From 62-47 sp051954235 (lineage in GTDB: Bacteria > Pseudomonadota > Alphaproteobacteria > Rhizobiales > Xanthobacteraceae): a stretch of 64,000 nucleotides of DNA. The stretch's first letter is position 1, and every line of letters begins with the position of its first letter. The position numbers and the translations under genes are program-made. The notes under the pieces were generated by a model, which did not search any database, was not told the origin of the DNA, and saw nothing but the letters and a program-made list of their open reading frames with translations. Positions 35,602 to 43,852 of the stretch are shown in pieces. The DNA is taken from assembly GCA_051954235.1 (NCBI GenBank), contig JBQCHY010000004.1, positions 1-64,000 of the forward strand, given 5' to 3'.

Positions 35602-36873
35602 TTAAGCGCGGTTCAGTTCGTTGCGGCCGACCACCATCCAGTGCACTTCGTCAGGGCCGTCGGCGAAGCGCAGGTGGCGCACGTCCATGTACATCTCGGC
35701 GAGCGGCGTCCAGTTCGAGATGCCGGTGGCGCCGTGCATCTGGATCGCCTGGTCGATGATGCGGCAGGCGCGCTCCGGCACCATGGCCTTGACCATCGAG
35801 ACCCAGACGCGCGCTTCCTTGTTGCCGAGCACGTCCATCGCCTTGGCGGCCTTCAGCACCATCAGCCGCATCGCTTCGATTTCGCAGCGCGCCTGGGCGA
35901 TGATTTGCAGGTTGCCGCCGAGATGCGCGATCTTCTTGCCGAAGGCTTCGCGGGTGAGGCCACGCTCGACCATGAGATCGAGCGCCTTCTCCGCCTTGCC
36001 TATGGTGCGCATGCAGTGATGGATGCGGCCGGGGCCGAGGCGAAGCTGCGAAATCTCGAAGCCGCGCCCTTCGCCGAGCAGGATGTTTTCCTTCGGCACG
36101 CGTACATTGTTGAAGCGCATGTGCATGTGCCCGCGCGGTGCGTGGTCGTGCCCGAACACATGCATCGGCCCGATCACCTCGACGCCCGGCGTGTTGACCG
36201 GCACCAGGATCTGCGACTGCTGCTTGCTCGGCGCAGCATTCGGGTTGGTCTTCACCATCACGATCATGATCTTGCAGCGCGGATCGCCGAGACCGGAGAT
36301 GTAATACTTCTCGCCGTTGATGACCCACTCGTCGCCTTCGAGGCGCGCGGTGGTGGAGACGTTCTTGGCGTCCGACGAGGCGACATTCGGCTCGGTCATC
36401 ACATAGGCTGAACGGATTTCACCGTTCAGCAAGGGCTCCAGCCACTGCTTTTTCTGTTCCTTGGTGCCGACACGCTCAAGCACCTCCATGTTGCCGGTGT
36501 CGGGCGCCGAGCAGTTCATCGACTCCGAGCCGAGCGGGTACTTGCCGAGTTCGGCGGCGATGAAAGCGTAATCGAGGTTCGAAAGCCCTTCGCCGGTCTC
36601 GGAGTCCGGCAGAAAGAAGTTCCAGAGGCCTTCCGACTTCGCTTTGCCCTTGATCTGGGCGAGCAGTTCAAGCTGCTTCGGCGTGAAGCTCCAGCGATCG
36701 GTCTTGCCCTTGCCTGCCGCCTCGTATTCCACCTGAATCGGCGCGACCGATTCCTTCAGAAATTTCCGGACGTGATCGTAAAGCGGACGAGCTTTTTCCG
36801 ACATGCGGAGATCGTTGAGCTCATCGTTCGGATTGAGGCCGAAGCCGGTCGATGTGGTGGCGTGCATGTTCAT
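35602..36873 (-). CDS. Acyl-CoA dehydrogenase, ACAD10/11-like
   Basis: Dehydrogenase of 423 aa, longer than the classical family. A-Y-V-M-T-E-P-N-V-A-S-S-D near residues 156-168, W-V-I-N-G-E-K-Y-Y-I-S-G near 185-196, F-N-N-V-R-V-P near 253, Q-M-H-G-A-T-G near 378 and the subfamily ending R-F-A-D-G-P-D-E-V-H near 402 mark the ACAD10/11-like branch. ATG 36873 is preceded by GGAGG at a rather long distance; an ATG at 36867 is an alternative. It is convergent with 34203 and shares the terminator. Substrate not deducible. Confidence 0.88.
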   Translation of the reverse strand: MNMHATTSTGFGLNPNDELNDLRMSEKARPLYDHVRKFLKESVAPIQVEYEAAGKGKTDRWSFTPKQLELLAQIKGKAKSEGLWNFFLPDSETGEGLSNLDYAFIAAELGKYPLGSESMNCSAPDTGNMEVLERVGTKEQKKQWLEPLLNGEIRSAYVMTEPNVASSDAKNVSTTARLEGDEWVINGEKYYISGLGDPRCKIMIVMVKTNPNAAPSKQQSQILVPVNTPGVEVIGPMHVFGHDHAPRGHMHMRFNNVRVPKENILLGEGRGFEISQLRLGPGRIHHCMRTIGKAEKALDLMVERGLTREAFGKKIAHLGGNLQIIAQARCEIEAMRLMVLKAAKAMDVLGNKEARVWVSMVKAMVPERACRIIDQAIQMHGATGISNWTPLAEMYMDVRHLRFADGPDEVHWMVVGRNELNRA

Positions 36874-37460
36874 GATACTCGATTTCCTCCGCATGAAATT
36901 TCAAAGATGTGTCAATCAATATCTTCGCCGCGAGACTGGAGGGCTCGCCTCGGCTAGTCAATCCATCGCTGCACGCGCAGGAAGAATTTGATGCAATCGA
37001 TCGGTCTTTTTCAGACGATCATGCTCGATCATTTCGCAGCAGCAAGGCAGCTTGGGGAACACGCTTGATGAGGAGGATTTCACAGCGCGGATTCTAGTGC
37101 GTCACACGTCCACAGCTTGACGTGCGGATCGCAGGACCAGTTGTCGGCCTACAGGCGCGACAGCGACGACGAATTTTGGCCGCGTGCCGAACGGCCATCG
37201 AGCGAGGTGTCAATGCGGCGGGAACCGCAACTCTGTCAGCCGTTCGAGACGCGACGAGTTACTCCACCGGCAGGCTGCGGCAAAGAGGCCCGGAAAAGGA
37301 CCATCGCAACCTGTGAACGCGGCGGGCATGCGCTGCAGTGGTCTGGATCTCACCAAATTCCCACCTTGACACTGCCGGCCATTGGGTGATTTGTAATAAA
37401 CCGGATGAACGTCTTATTATAGCGTACGACAAGAGCAGTCCCCAAGGATGTTCTGAAGGA
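36874..37460. other. Divergent region between acyl-CoA dehydrogenase and ferredoxin reductase
   Basis: Nearly 590 bases. ORFs here (such as 37117-37389) lack motifs and ribosome-binding sites. The supported content is the promoter/operator at 37391-37420. Nothing else is recognised. Confidence 0.5.
37391..37420 (+). promoter_or_regulatory. Promoter with putative TetR operator before the ferredoxin reductase gene
   Basis: TTGTAA (37391-37396) and TATTAT (37415-37420) are spaced 18 bp. In the spacer lies AACCGGATGAACGTCTTA (37399-37416), one of four sites in the cluster fitting CCGGAY-N3-CGTTYAA. The overlap suggests repression. Confidence 0.55.
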
Positions 37461-38705
37461 ATGACCAGGGCAGTTTCCAATGCCGCCGTCATCGTCGGCG
37501 GGGGCCAGGCGGGGGCGCAGTGCGCCATCTCGCTGCGGCAGCACGGCTGGTCGGGCCCGATCCTGATGATTGCGGCGGAAGAGGCGCTTCCCTATCAGCG
37601 TCCTCCGCTTTCAAAAGCCTATCTTGCGGGTGAGATGGCCGTCGACCGTCTTCTGCTCCGCGATCAAGCTTTCTACGATGCGAAGAACATCCGGATACGG
37701 TTCGGGGAGTCTGTTACCGCGATCGATCGCAGGGATAATGTGGTTGTCACCAGCGAAGGCGAGGTCTTTCCGTTCGCAAAACTGTTTCTCGCGACGGGTA
37801 CGCGGCCGCGTAAACTTGGCGTGCCCGGCATTCATCTCGACGGGATCGGATATCTTCGCGGCATAGAGGATGCGCGTCGTCTTCAGTCAGTCTTTCGGGG
37901 GGCGTCAAATCTCGTCGTTGTCGGCGGCGGGTATATCGGGCTTGAGGTCGCCGCTGTTGCGCGCAAGCGGGGAATCAATGTCACCGTTGTCGAGGCAGGC
38001 GAGCGGCTGTTGGGGCGAGTGACAGGCGAAGTCGTTTCCGATTTCTATGCGGCGTTTCATCGTGCGAAAGGCGTCGATATTCGCCTTTGCACCACGGTCG
38101 CCGCCTTTGCAGGGGAACGCAACGTCCGTGCCGTGCGGCTGTCCAGCGGCGAAGAACTGCCGTGTGATCTTGCCGTCATCGGCATCGGTGTCGATGCCAA
38201 TGACGAACTGGCGATGTATTCCGGCATCGATGTCGAGCCGGGGGAGGGAGTCGTTGTCGATCCGACGATGCGGACCAGCGATCCGGACATCTATGCGATC
38301 GGTGATTGCGCGCTGGCGAAGAACCCATTCGCGGGGCGGCGGCAGCGGATCGAATCCGTCGCCAACGCGATCGAGCAGGGCCGCATTGCCGCCGCGCACG
38401 CGGCCGGAGCGCCCGCGCCAACGTCTGCTGTGCCGTGGTTCTGGTCGGATCAATATGACCTGAAACTCCAAAGCGCGGGATTACTGTCGAGGGGGTACGA
38501 CCAAACGGTTGTGCGCGGCGATCCTTCCCGCGGCCGGTTTTCGGTTTTCTACCTGCAAGGGCAGACGCTCGTAGCCCTGGATGCCATCAACGCCGCGGCC
38601 GACTTCAACGTCGCGAAACGGATCATTGCGATGCAGGACGTTGCGCTGGATGCCCGCAGGATTGCGGACCTCGGCCGGGATGTGCGCGAATTGCTGCCGG
38701 CCTAG
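37461..38705 (+). CDS. FAD/NADH-dependent ferredoxin reductase
   Basis: Electron-transfer flavoprotein of 414 aa of the rhodocoxin/putidaredoxin reductase type. N-terminal FAD site V-I-V-G-G-G-Q-A-G near residues 10-18, P-Y-Q-R-P-P-L-S-K near 45, A-T-G-T-R-P-R near 107, NADH site V-V-V-G-G-G-Y-I-G-L-E near 152-162, and Y-A-I-G-D-C-A near 277. It should pass electrons from NADH through a ferredoxin to the Rieske oxygenase encoded next. No ferredoxin gene is in the cluster. ATG 37461 begins at the conserved N-terminus, but its ribosome-binding site is poor (GAAGGA too close). Confidence 0.88.
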   Translation: MTRAVSNAAVIVGGGQAGAQCAISLRQHGWSGPILMIAAEEALPYQRPPLSKAYLAGEMAVDRLLLRDQAFYDAKNIRIRFGESVTAIDRRDNVVVTSEGEVFPFAKLFLATGTRPRKLGVPGIHLDGIGYLRGIEDARRLQSVFRGASNLVVVGGGYIGLEVAAVARKRGINVTVVEAGERLLGRVTGEVVSDFYAAFHRAKGVDIRLCTTVAAFAGERNVRAVRLSSGEELPCDLAVIGIGVDANDELAMYSGIDVEPGEGVVVDPTMRTSDPDIYAIGDCALAKNPFAGRRQRIESVANAIEQGRIAAAHAAGAPAPTSAVPWFWSDQYDLKLQSAGLLSRGYDQTVVRGDPSRGRFSVFYLQGQTLVALDAINAAADFNVAKRIIAMQDVALDARRIADLGRDVRELLPA

Positions 38706-38748
38706 CGGCATGAGGAGGCGGACAAAGCGACGCGGTGCAAATTATAAA

Positions 38749-38764
38749 CCGGACAGTCGTTTAA
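38749..38764 (+). promoter_or_regulatory. Putative TetR operator before the Rieske oxygenase genes
   Basis: CCGGACAGTCGTTTAA, second member of the CCGGAY-N3-CGTTYAA family. Just downstream TTGTAT and TATCCT with a 17-bp gap form a plausible promoter for the oxygenase genes. Confidence 0.5.
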
Positions 38765-38823
38765 ATATTGTATCGACGACCCTTGTGCTGTATCCTTGGC
38801 CAAGTTTTCGGGAGGATTGAGGT

Positions 38824-40083
38824 ATGAATGTAGAGGCGCCGCGGCAGCAGTGGGCGAACCTCATCGGGCCCGGTCGGGTTCACGGCTCGCTTTATTGCGA
38901 CCCCGAAATCTTCAAAGTCGAGCTTGAGAAGATCTGGTATCGGACCTGGGTCTACGTCGGGCACACCAGCGAAATTCCCAACTGCAACGACTTCGTCACA
39001 AAATCGATCGGCCCGATGCCGGTCCTGATGGTGCGGGATCGCGAAGGCGAAGTCCGGTTGCTGCTGAATCGCTGCCCGCATCGCGGCAATGCCGTCTGCG
39101 TCGTCGAGAAGGGCAATCGCGCCTCGTTCACCTGTCCCTATCATTCCTGGACCTTCGCCAATGACGGCCGGCTGATGGGATATGCGTTTCCCGACGGCTA
39201 CGAAGGTGTCGAGAAGTCGACGCTCGGTTTGAGCGCGGTGCCGCGCATCGCGATCTACAAGGGATTTGTCTTCGGCAGCATGGCTGCGGAGGGACCGACG
39301 CTGGAGGAACATCTCGGCGGCGCGCTCCGCGCCATCGATCAGCTTTGCGAGAATTCTCCGGAAGGGGAAATCGAACTGACGGCGGGGTTTCTTCGCCATC
39401 GTACCAAGGCGAACTGGAAATTCATCCTCGAGAACGAATGCGACGGCTATCATCCCGGCTTCGTGCACGCGTCGATCTTCTCCATTGCCGACAGTAAGAT
39501 CGGCGAGCTTTACGGCGGAGAATCCACGGCGCTGACGCGCGATTTCGGCAACGGCCATACCGAAGTGGATCTGCGTCCGGAGTTTCGCCGGCGCGATGTG
39601 CCGCTGAGCTGGTTCGGGACCAATACCGAGCGGCTGCCGGGCTATGCGACTGCGATGGAAGCGGCATACGGCGTGGACCGTGCGCGGAAAATCATGATCG
39701 ATGGCACGCCGCACACGATGATCTTTCCGAACCTGTTTATTGCCGAGATACAACTGTTCGTCATTCAGCCCATCGCGGTCGATGAGTCGATTCAGCACGT
39801 CACCGCGCTGCAATTCAAGGGCGCGCCCGACTTCAACAAGCGGATGCGGCAGCAGACGATGGGGTCGGTGGGACCGGCCGGCTTCCTGTTGGCGGACGAC
39901 ACGGAAATGTACGAGCGCAACCAGCGTGGCCTCTCCATCCGAGATCCCGAATGGCTGTTCCTCAATCGCGGTGTGCATCGCGAGCGTCGCGACGAAAACG
40001 GCTTTCTCGTCGGGCACGCCACCGACGATCTGCCGTCGCGGGGCATCTGGCGTCACTATAAGTCGCTGATGGAGGCGGAGTAA
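38824..40083 (+). CDS. Rieske ring-hydroxylating oxygenase, alpha subunit
   Basis: Catalytic subunit of 419 aa. The Rieske [2Fe-2S] ligands are C84, H86, C104 and H107 (C-P-H-R and C-P-Y-H-S-W). The mononuclear iron site is in N-E-C-D-G-Y-H-P-G-F-V-H: D207 bridges the centres, H210 and H215 bind iron, with an acidic third ligand expected further on. The ribosome-binding site is GGAGGATTGAGGT. The stop overlaps the beta-subunit start. It would dihydroxylate or mono-oxygenate an aromatic or cyclic substrate; the substrate cannot be read from the sequence. Confidence 0.92.
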   Translation: MNVEAPRQQWANLIGPGRVHGSLYCDPEIFKVELEKIWYRTWVYVGHTSEIPNCNDFVTKSIGPMPVLMVRDREGEVRLLLNRCPHRGNAVCVVEKGNRASFTCPYHSWTFANDGRLMGYAFPDGYEGVEKSTLGLSAVPRIAIYKGFVFGSMAAEGPTLEEHLGGALRAIDQLCENSPEGEIELTAGFLRHRTKANWKFILENECDGYHPGFVHASIFSIADSKIGELYGGESTALTRDFGNGHTEVDLRPEFRRRDVPLSWFGTNTERLPGYATAMEAAYGVDRARKIMIDGTPHTMIFPNLFIAEIQLFVIQPIAVDESIQHVTALQFKGAPDFNKRMRQQTMGSVGPAGFLLADDTEMYERNQRGLSIRDPEWLFLNRGVHRERRDENGFLVGHATDDLPSRGIWRHYKSLMEAE

Positions 40084-40565
40084 TGGCGACCGACGGCCGC
40101 TTGTTGCAGGAGGTCAGCCAATTCCTCTATCAGGAGGCGCGGCTTCAGGACACCCACGCTTACGACGATTGGGAAGCGCTGTGGGATGATGATGCGGTGT
40201 ATTGGGTGCCGGCCAATGGTGAGGATACCGATCCCGAAAGAGAAATGTCGTTTATCTACGACAATCGCTCGCGCATCTCGCTTCGCATCAAGCAACTGAA
40301 AACCGGCAAGCGCCATTCGCAGACGCCGCCGTCAAAACTCGCGCGGATCATCTCCAATATCGAACTGCTCGATTCGGCAGATAGCCAAATTCGTGTCACG
40401 GCCAATGCCATGATCTTTGAATCCAATATGCGCGGCGATACGGTGTGGGCGTCACGCAACGAATACACGCTACGGCGCGTCGGCGATGCGTTGAAGATGT
40501 CGCGCAAGAAGGTCGCGCTCGTCAATAACGACAAGCCGATCTACACGTTATCGTTTCTGGTCTGA
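40083..40565 (+). CDS. Rieske ring-hydroxylating oxygenase, beta subunit
   Basis: A 160-aa small subunit of the SnoaL/NTF2-like fold. E-A-R-L-Q-D-x-x-x-Y-D-D-W near residues 18-30, the Y-W-V-P motif near 40 and S-R-K-K-V-A-L-V-N-N near 139-148 are typical of aromatic-dioxygenase beta subunits. The ATG shares its A with the TAA of the alpha gene. It stabilises the alpha trimer. Confidence 0.9.
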   Translation: MATDGRLLQEVSQFLYQEARLQDTHAYDDWEALWDDDAVYWVPANGEDTDPEREMSFIYDNRSRISLRIKQLKTGKRHSQTPPSKLARIISNIELLDSADSQIRVTANAMIFESNMRGDTVWASRNEYTLRRVGDALKMSRKKVALVNNDKPIYTLSFLV

Positions 40566-40602
40566 TTGCGAAGCGTGACAACCCGTGTTGAGAGGACATT
40601 CG

Positions 40603-41418
40603 ATGAGCGAGACCACAGAGCAGTTGATCAGCGAAGGTCCCGTTCTCCTCTCGCTTGAAAATCATGTCGCGCGGCTGCGCCTCAATCGACCGCAACAGTC
40701 GAATGGCATCAGCATTGCGTTGCTCGAAGCCCTGCATCGTGCGGTGATGGCTTGCCACGGCGATCCGCGCATCCGCGCCGTTCTGCTCACCGGCGAAGGG
40801 CCGAATTTCTGCGCCGGTGGCGACGTCAAGGAATTTTCCGCGAAGGGCGAGGGGCTGCCGGATTTCCTGCGCAAGGCGACCTCGTATTTGCAGATTTCCG
40901 CCGCCGGTCTCGTGCATCTCGATGCCCCGGTCGTCGTCGCTGTTCAAGGATATGCGACCGGCGGCGGCGGCCTTGGACTGGTCTGCGCGGCCGATATTGC
41001 GATCGCCGCGCAGTCGTCGAAGTTCATGGCCGGCATGACGCGCGTCGGCATGGCGCCAGATGCCGGCATCTCGGTGACGTTGCCGCGCATGATCGGGTTT
41101 CGTCGCGCCATGGATATGATCCTGAGCAACCGGATCGTCGACGCGCGGGAAGCGTTGGAGATGGGGTTGGTGAGCCGCGTGGTGGCTGACGCCGATCTCG
41201 AACAGGCAGCACTCGATCTCGCGCATCAACTGGCCGCCGGCGCACCTAAAGCGGCTGCCGCCGCGAAGCGCTTGTTGTGGAACGGCCTTGGTCTCGGCAT
41301 CGATGCCTGCCTGCCTGAGGAAGCCCGAACGGTTTCGGAATTGTCTGGAACCGCGGATTCGCGCGAAGGCCTTGCGGCGGTGATCGAGCGCCGCAAACCG
41401 AATTTCGTAGGCCGTTGA
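40603..41418 (+). CDS. Enoyl-CoA hydratase/isomerase of the Rieske cluster
   Basis: Crotonase-family enzyme of 271 aa. First oxyanion segment N-F-C-A-G-G-D-V-K-E-F near residues 68-78, second G-Y-A-T-G-G-G-G-L-G-L near 117-127. The positions of the usual catalytic glutamates read G-M-A-P-D-A-G near 153-159, with Asp, so an isomerase or unusual hydratase is possible. ATG 40603 (GAGAGGAC upstream) is chosen over ATG 40585. It lies 37 bases after the beta subunit, probably in the same operon. Confidence 0.83.
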   Translation: MSETTEQLISEGPVLLSLENHVARLRLNRPQQSNGISIALLEALHRAVMACHGDPRIRAVLLTGEGPNFCAGGDVKEFSAKGEGLPDFLRKATSYLQISAAGLVHLDAPVVVAVQGYATGGGGLGLVCAADIAIAAQSSKFMAGMTRVGMAPDAGISVTLPRMIGFRRAMDMILSNRIVDAREALEMGLVSRVVADADLEQAALDLAHQLAAGAPKAAAAAKRLLWNGLGLGIDACLPEEARTVSELSGTADSREGLAAVIERRKPNFVGR

Positions 41419-41422
41419 AGTC

Positions 41423-42172
41423 ATGATTAGCTCTGCCGTCAACGATCGATTGCGTGGCTGCCGCGCCATCGTGACCGGCGGAGCAAAGGGGATCGGCGCG
41501 GCCATCACGCGGCGCCTGATCGCTGAAGGCGTTGCCGTGCTGATCTGCGATCGCGATGTGGAAGCCGCCGCTGCGTTGGCAGACGAATGCGGCTGCGACG
41601 TTGTGTCTCTCGACCTGACCGATCATGCGGCCGTGGCGCGCCTCGGTGCCGAACATGGTCCGTTCGATATTCTGGTGAGCAACGCCGGCGTCGATCAGCA
41701 CGCGTTCTTTACCAAAACGACGCCGGAGGAGTGGCGACGCTTGATCGCCATTAATCTGGAGGCGGCGTTTTCCGTGACGCAAGCGGTGTTACCGGGCATG
41801 CAGGCGGCGGGCTACGGTCGCGTTGTTTTTATCTCTTCCGAAGCCGGACGCATCGGCTCCAAGGGTGGTGCGGTTTACGCCGCTGCCAAGGGTGGACTGA
41901 TCGCCTTCGCCAAATCGATCGCGCGCGAGAATGCCCGCTTCGGCATCACCTCCAATGTCGTGCTGCCGGGGCCGATCCGCACACCGATGCTTGACGCTGC
42001 GGTGGCTACAGGTGGCGCGAAGCTGCAAGCCGCGATGGAGCAGGCGACGCTTCTCGGGCGTCTCGGCGAGCCGGAGGAAGTAGCTGCGGCAGTAGCCTTT
42101 CTGGCATCGCGCGAGGCGTCTTTCGTGACCGGTGAAGTGCTCGGCGTATCGGGCGGGATGGCTCTTGGGTAA
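41423..42172 (+). CDS. SDR-family dehydrogenase of the Rieske cluster
   Basis: Short-chain dehydrogenase of 249 aa: T-G-G-A-K-G-I-G cofactor loop near residues 18-25, D-R-D-V acidic residue near 44 favouring NAD, N-A-G-V near 90, catalytic serine in I-S-S-E-A-G near 140 and Y-A-A-A-K near 153. It starts 4 bases after the crotonase stop. A role in oxidising a cis-diol or hydroxyacyl intermediate would fit. Confidence 0.87.
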   Translation: MISSAVNDRLRGCRAIVTGGAKGIGAAITRRLIAEGVAVLICDRDVEAAAALADECGCDVVSLDLTDHAAVARLGAEHGPFDILVSNAGVDQHAFFTKTTPEEWRRLIAINLEAAFSVTQAVLPGMQAAGYGRVVFISSEAGRIGSKGGAVYAAAKGGLIAFAKSIARENARFGITSNVVLPGPIRTPMLDAAVATGGAKLQAAMEQATLLGRLGEPEEVAAAVAFLASREASFVTGEVLGVSGGMALG

Positions 42173-42229
42173 GAGCTGATGACGCTTGCATCGCCGCCTG
42201 CTGTGCTTGGGATGTGATGAGGTGAAGAT

Positions 42230-42985
42230 ATGAAGGTCTTGATCGTTTGTGCGACGATGAGCGAGCGTTCGTTCAATGCGTCGATGCTCGACACGGCAAC
42301 CGCTTCGCTACAGGCCGCCGGTCATGAGGTCAGGCTTTCCAATCTACAGGCCATGAATTTCGATCCCGTCACACGCCCAGAAGATTTTATTGAACCGAAA
42401 GATATCGCGCACATCCGATACGATATCGAGCAACGTTATGCGGTGGAGCAGGGTGCATTCTCTGACGATATCGCCGCCGAACTCGACAAGCTGATGTGGT
42501 GCGACTGCCTGATTTTGCAGTTTCCGCTCTACTGGTTTTCGCTCCCAGCGATCATCAAGGGATGGATCGATCGTGTTTTCGTCAACGGCGTCGTCTATGG
42601 CGGCGGCAAATGGTACGATCGCGGCGGGCTGAAGGGACGCCGCGCCATGTTGGCGTTTTCGACCGGCTGTTATCCGTCGATGTGCGGTCCGGACGGTATC
42701 AACGGTGACATGGATATCATTCTGTGGCCGATCCAGAACGGCATCTTGCGTTTTGCCGGCATGGACGTATTGCCGCCGTTTATTGCCTGGTCGGTGGCTT
42801 ATAAAACCGACGAGGAGCGTCGGGATATGCTCGCGGACTATGCCGATCACTTGAAGCGGATCGACACCATGACGCCGCTCGATTTTCATCATCGCGACGA
42901 CTTTACCAAGGAGTGGCGCCTAAAAGACGGCATTGCGCCGAGAGCACCCGGACAGATGGGTGCGCGTCCGATCAGGTTTTCGTAA
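42230..42985 (+). CDS. NAD(P)H:quinone oxidoreductase, flavodoxin-like fold
   Basis: A 251-aa NQO1/MdaB-type flavoprotein. An unusual N-terminus V-L-I-V-C-A-T-M-S-E-R-S-F-N replaces the common A-H-P x-x-S-F phosphate loop. The middle Q-F-P-L-Y-W-F-S-L-P-A-I-I-K-G-W-I-D-R-V-F motif near residues 100-120 is fully typical. It starts 57 bases after the SDR gene. Its 3' end overlaps that of the TetR gene on the other strand by 14 bases. It may reduce quinone products of ring cleavage or oxidation. Confidence 0.84.
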   Translation: MKVLIVCATMSERSFNASMLDTATASLQAAGHEVRLSNLQAMNFDPVTRPEDFIEPKDIAHIRYDIEQRYAVEQGAFSDDIAAELDKLMWCDCLILQFPLYWFSLPAIIKGWIDRVFVNGVVYGGGKWYDRGGLKGRRAMLAFSTGCYPSMCGPDGINGDMDIILWPIQNGILRFAGMDVLPPFIAWSVAYKTDEERRDMLADYADHLKRIDTMTPLDFHHRDDFTKEWRLKDGIAPRAPGQMGARPIRFS

Positions 42986-43565
42986 AGCCCTTGATGAACA
43001 GGTCGGCCGTGATGTCCGCATATTCCTGTGGCGGTACCGGTCCCTTGGGGTCGTACCAAGTGAAGGTGTAGTTGATGATGCCGAACAGCATCATCGTGTA
43101 GATCTTCTTAGTGCGCATGGTCAGGCGATGCTGCCGGTCGATGCGGATCAGGATGTCGGAAGCAAGCTCGGTGATTTTCCGTTGCTTTGCCACGATCCCG
43201 CGCTGTTGCTCCGGATTCAATTGATTGAGGTGATTGAGAAGCACGACCTGCTCGTGGACGGATTCGGCATTCTTCGTCACCATTTCCCCGATCAGAACCC
43301 GGCATTGCTCGATGGGATTCTCGACCTTGGCCAAGGCGCTTTCGATCGCGTTGAAAAGAAACTCGACATGCTCGTCGAGAATGTGGAAAAGGATTTCTTC
43401 CTTCGACTCGAAGTAGTGATAGAGCGCGCCGCGCGAGGATTCGCACGCTGTCGCCAGGTCGATGATCGTCGTGCCCGCGTAACCTTTCTGCGCAAACAGC
43501 GCGGCTGCCTGCTTCAGGATGTTGCGGCGGACTTCGGGATAGTTCTGCGACTGTGTGCGCGCCAA
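42972..43565 (-). CDS. TetR-family regulator of the Rieske cluster
   Basis: A 197-aa TetR protein. Helix-turn-helix at about residues 12-58: R-R-N-I-L-K-Q-A-A-A-L-F-A-Q-K-G-Y, then T-T-I-I-D-L-A, S-R-G-A-L-Y-H-Y-F-E-S-K-E-E. The C-terminal domain resembles the TetR_C ligand domain of fatty-acid/CoA-ester sensing KstR2/FadR types (W-Y-D-P-K-G near 168). It is divergent from the FAD oxidoreductase at 43853. Four copies of a shared motif at cluster promoters, one before this gene, make it the likely local repressor, autoregulated. Confidence 0.87.
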   Translation of the reverse strand: MARTQSQNYPEVRRNILKQAAALFAQKGYAGTTIIDLATACESSRGALYHYFESKEEILFHILDEHVEFLFNAIESALAKVENPIEQCRVLIGEMVTKNAESVHEQVVLLNHLNQLNPEQQRGIVAKQRKITELASDILIRIDRQHRLTMRTKKIYTMMLFGIINYTFTWYDPKGPVPPQEYADITADLFIKGFTKT

Positions 43566-43604
43566 GAATCGTCTCCGGTCGGTTGCGCCACGAATACCCT
43601 AAAA

Positions 43605-43620
43605 CCGACCGTTCGCTCAA
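43605..43620. promoter_or_regulatory. Putative TetR operator before the tetR gene
   Basis: CCGACCGTTCGCTCAA, third and least exact member of the CCGGAY-N3-CGTTYAA family, 40 bases upstream of the tetR start. The core ACCGACCGTTCGCT is itself an imperfect palindrome (10 of 14). Confidence 0.45.
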
Positions 43621-43768
43621 CTTATTAAAGTGTAAAAGCCGCAACGGCATGGCGCAAACCAGTGGAGCTCCACCGCGAATAACCGCGGTCTTCTGCGTTG
43701 AAAGACGCACAAAATTCCAGGATGTGTCATCAGCCGTCTTCAATCTTTGCGCTGGGACAAAAAATTAA

Positions 43769-43797
43769 TTGAACGGATATCCGGGTTATATTAGTAT
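43769..43797 (+). promoter_or_regulatory. Promoter and putative TetR operator before the FAD oxidoreductase gene
   Basis: TTGAAC (43769-43774) and TAGTAT (43792-43797) have a 17-bp spacer. On the reverse strand 43784-43769 reads CCGGATATCCGTTCAA, the fourth motif copy, containing the perfect palindrome CGGATATCCG (43774-43783). The operator covers the -35 box. Confidence 0.6.
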
Positions 43798-43852
43798 CTA
43801 GACATCGCCGATGACAGCCCGCCCAAAGGGTCGTCGCGGAGGGGAGGACAGC

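Noticed and set aside
37117..37389. A 90-codon ORF upstream of the ferredoxin reductase gene
   Set aside because: No motif or ribosome-binding site, atypical composition, and competing ORFs in all frames.
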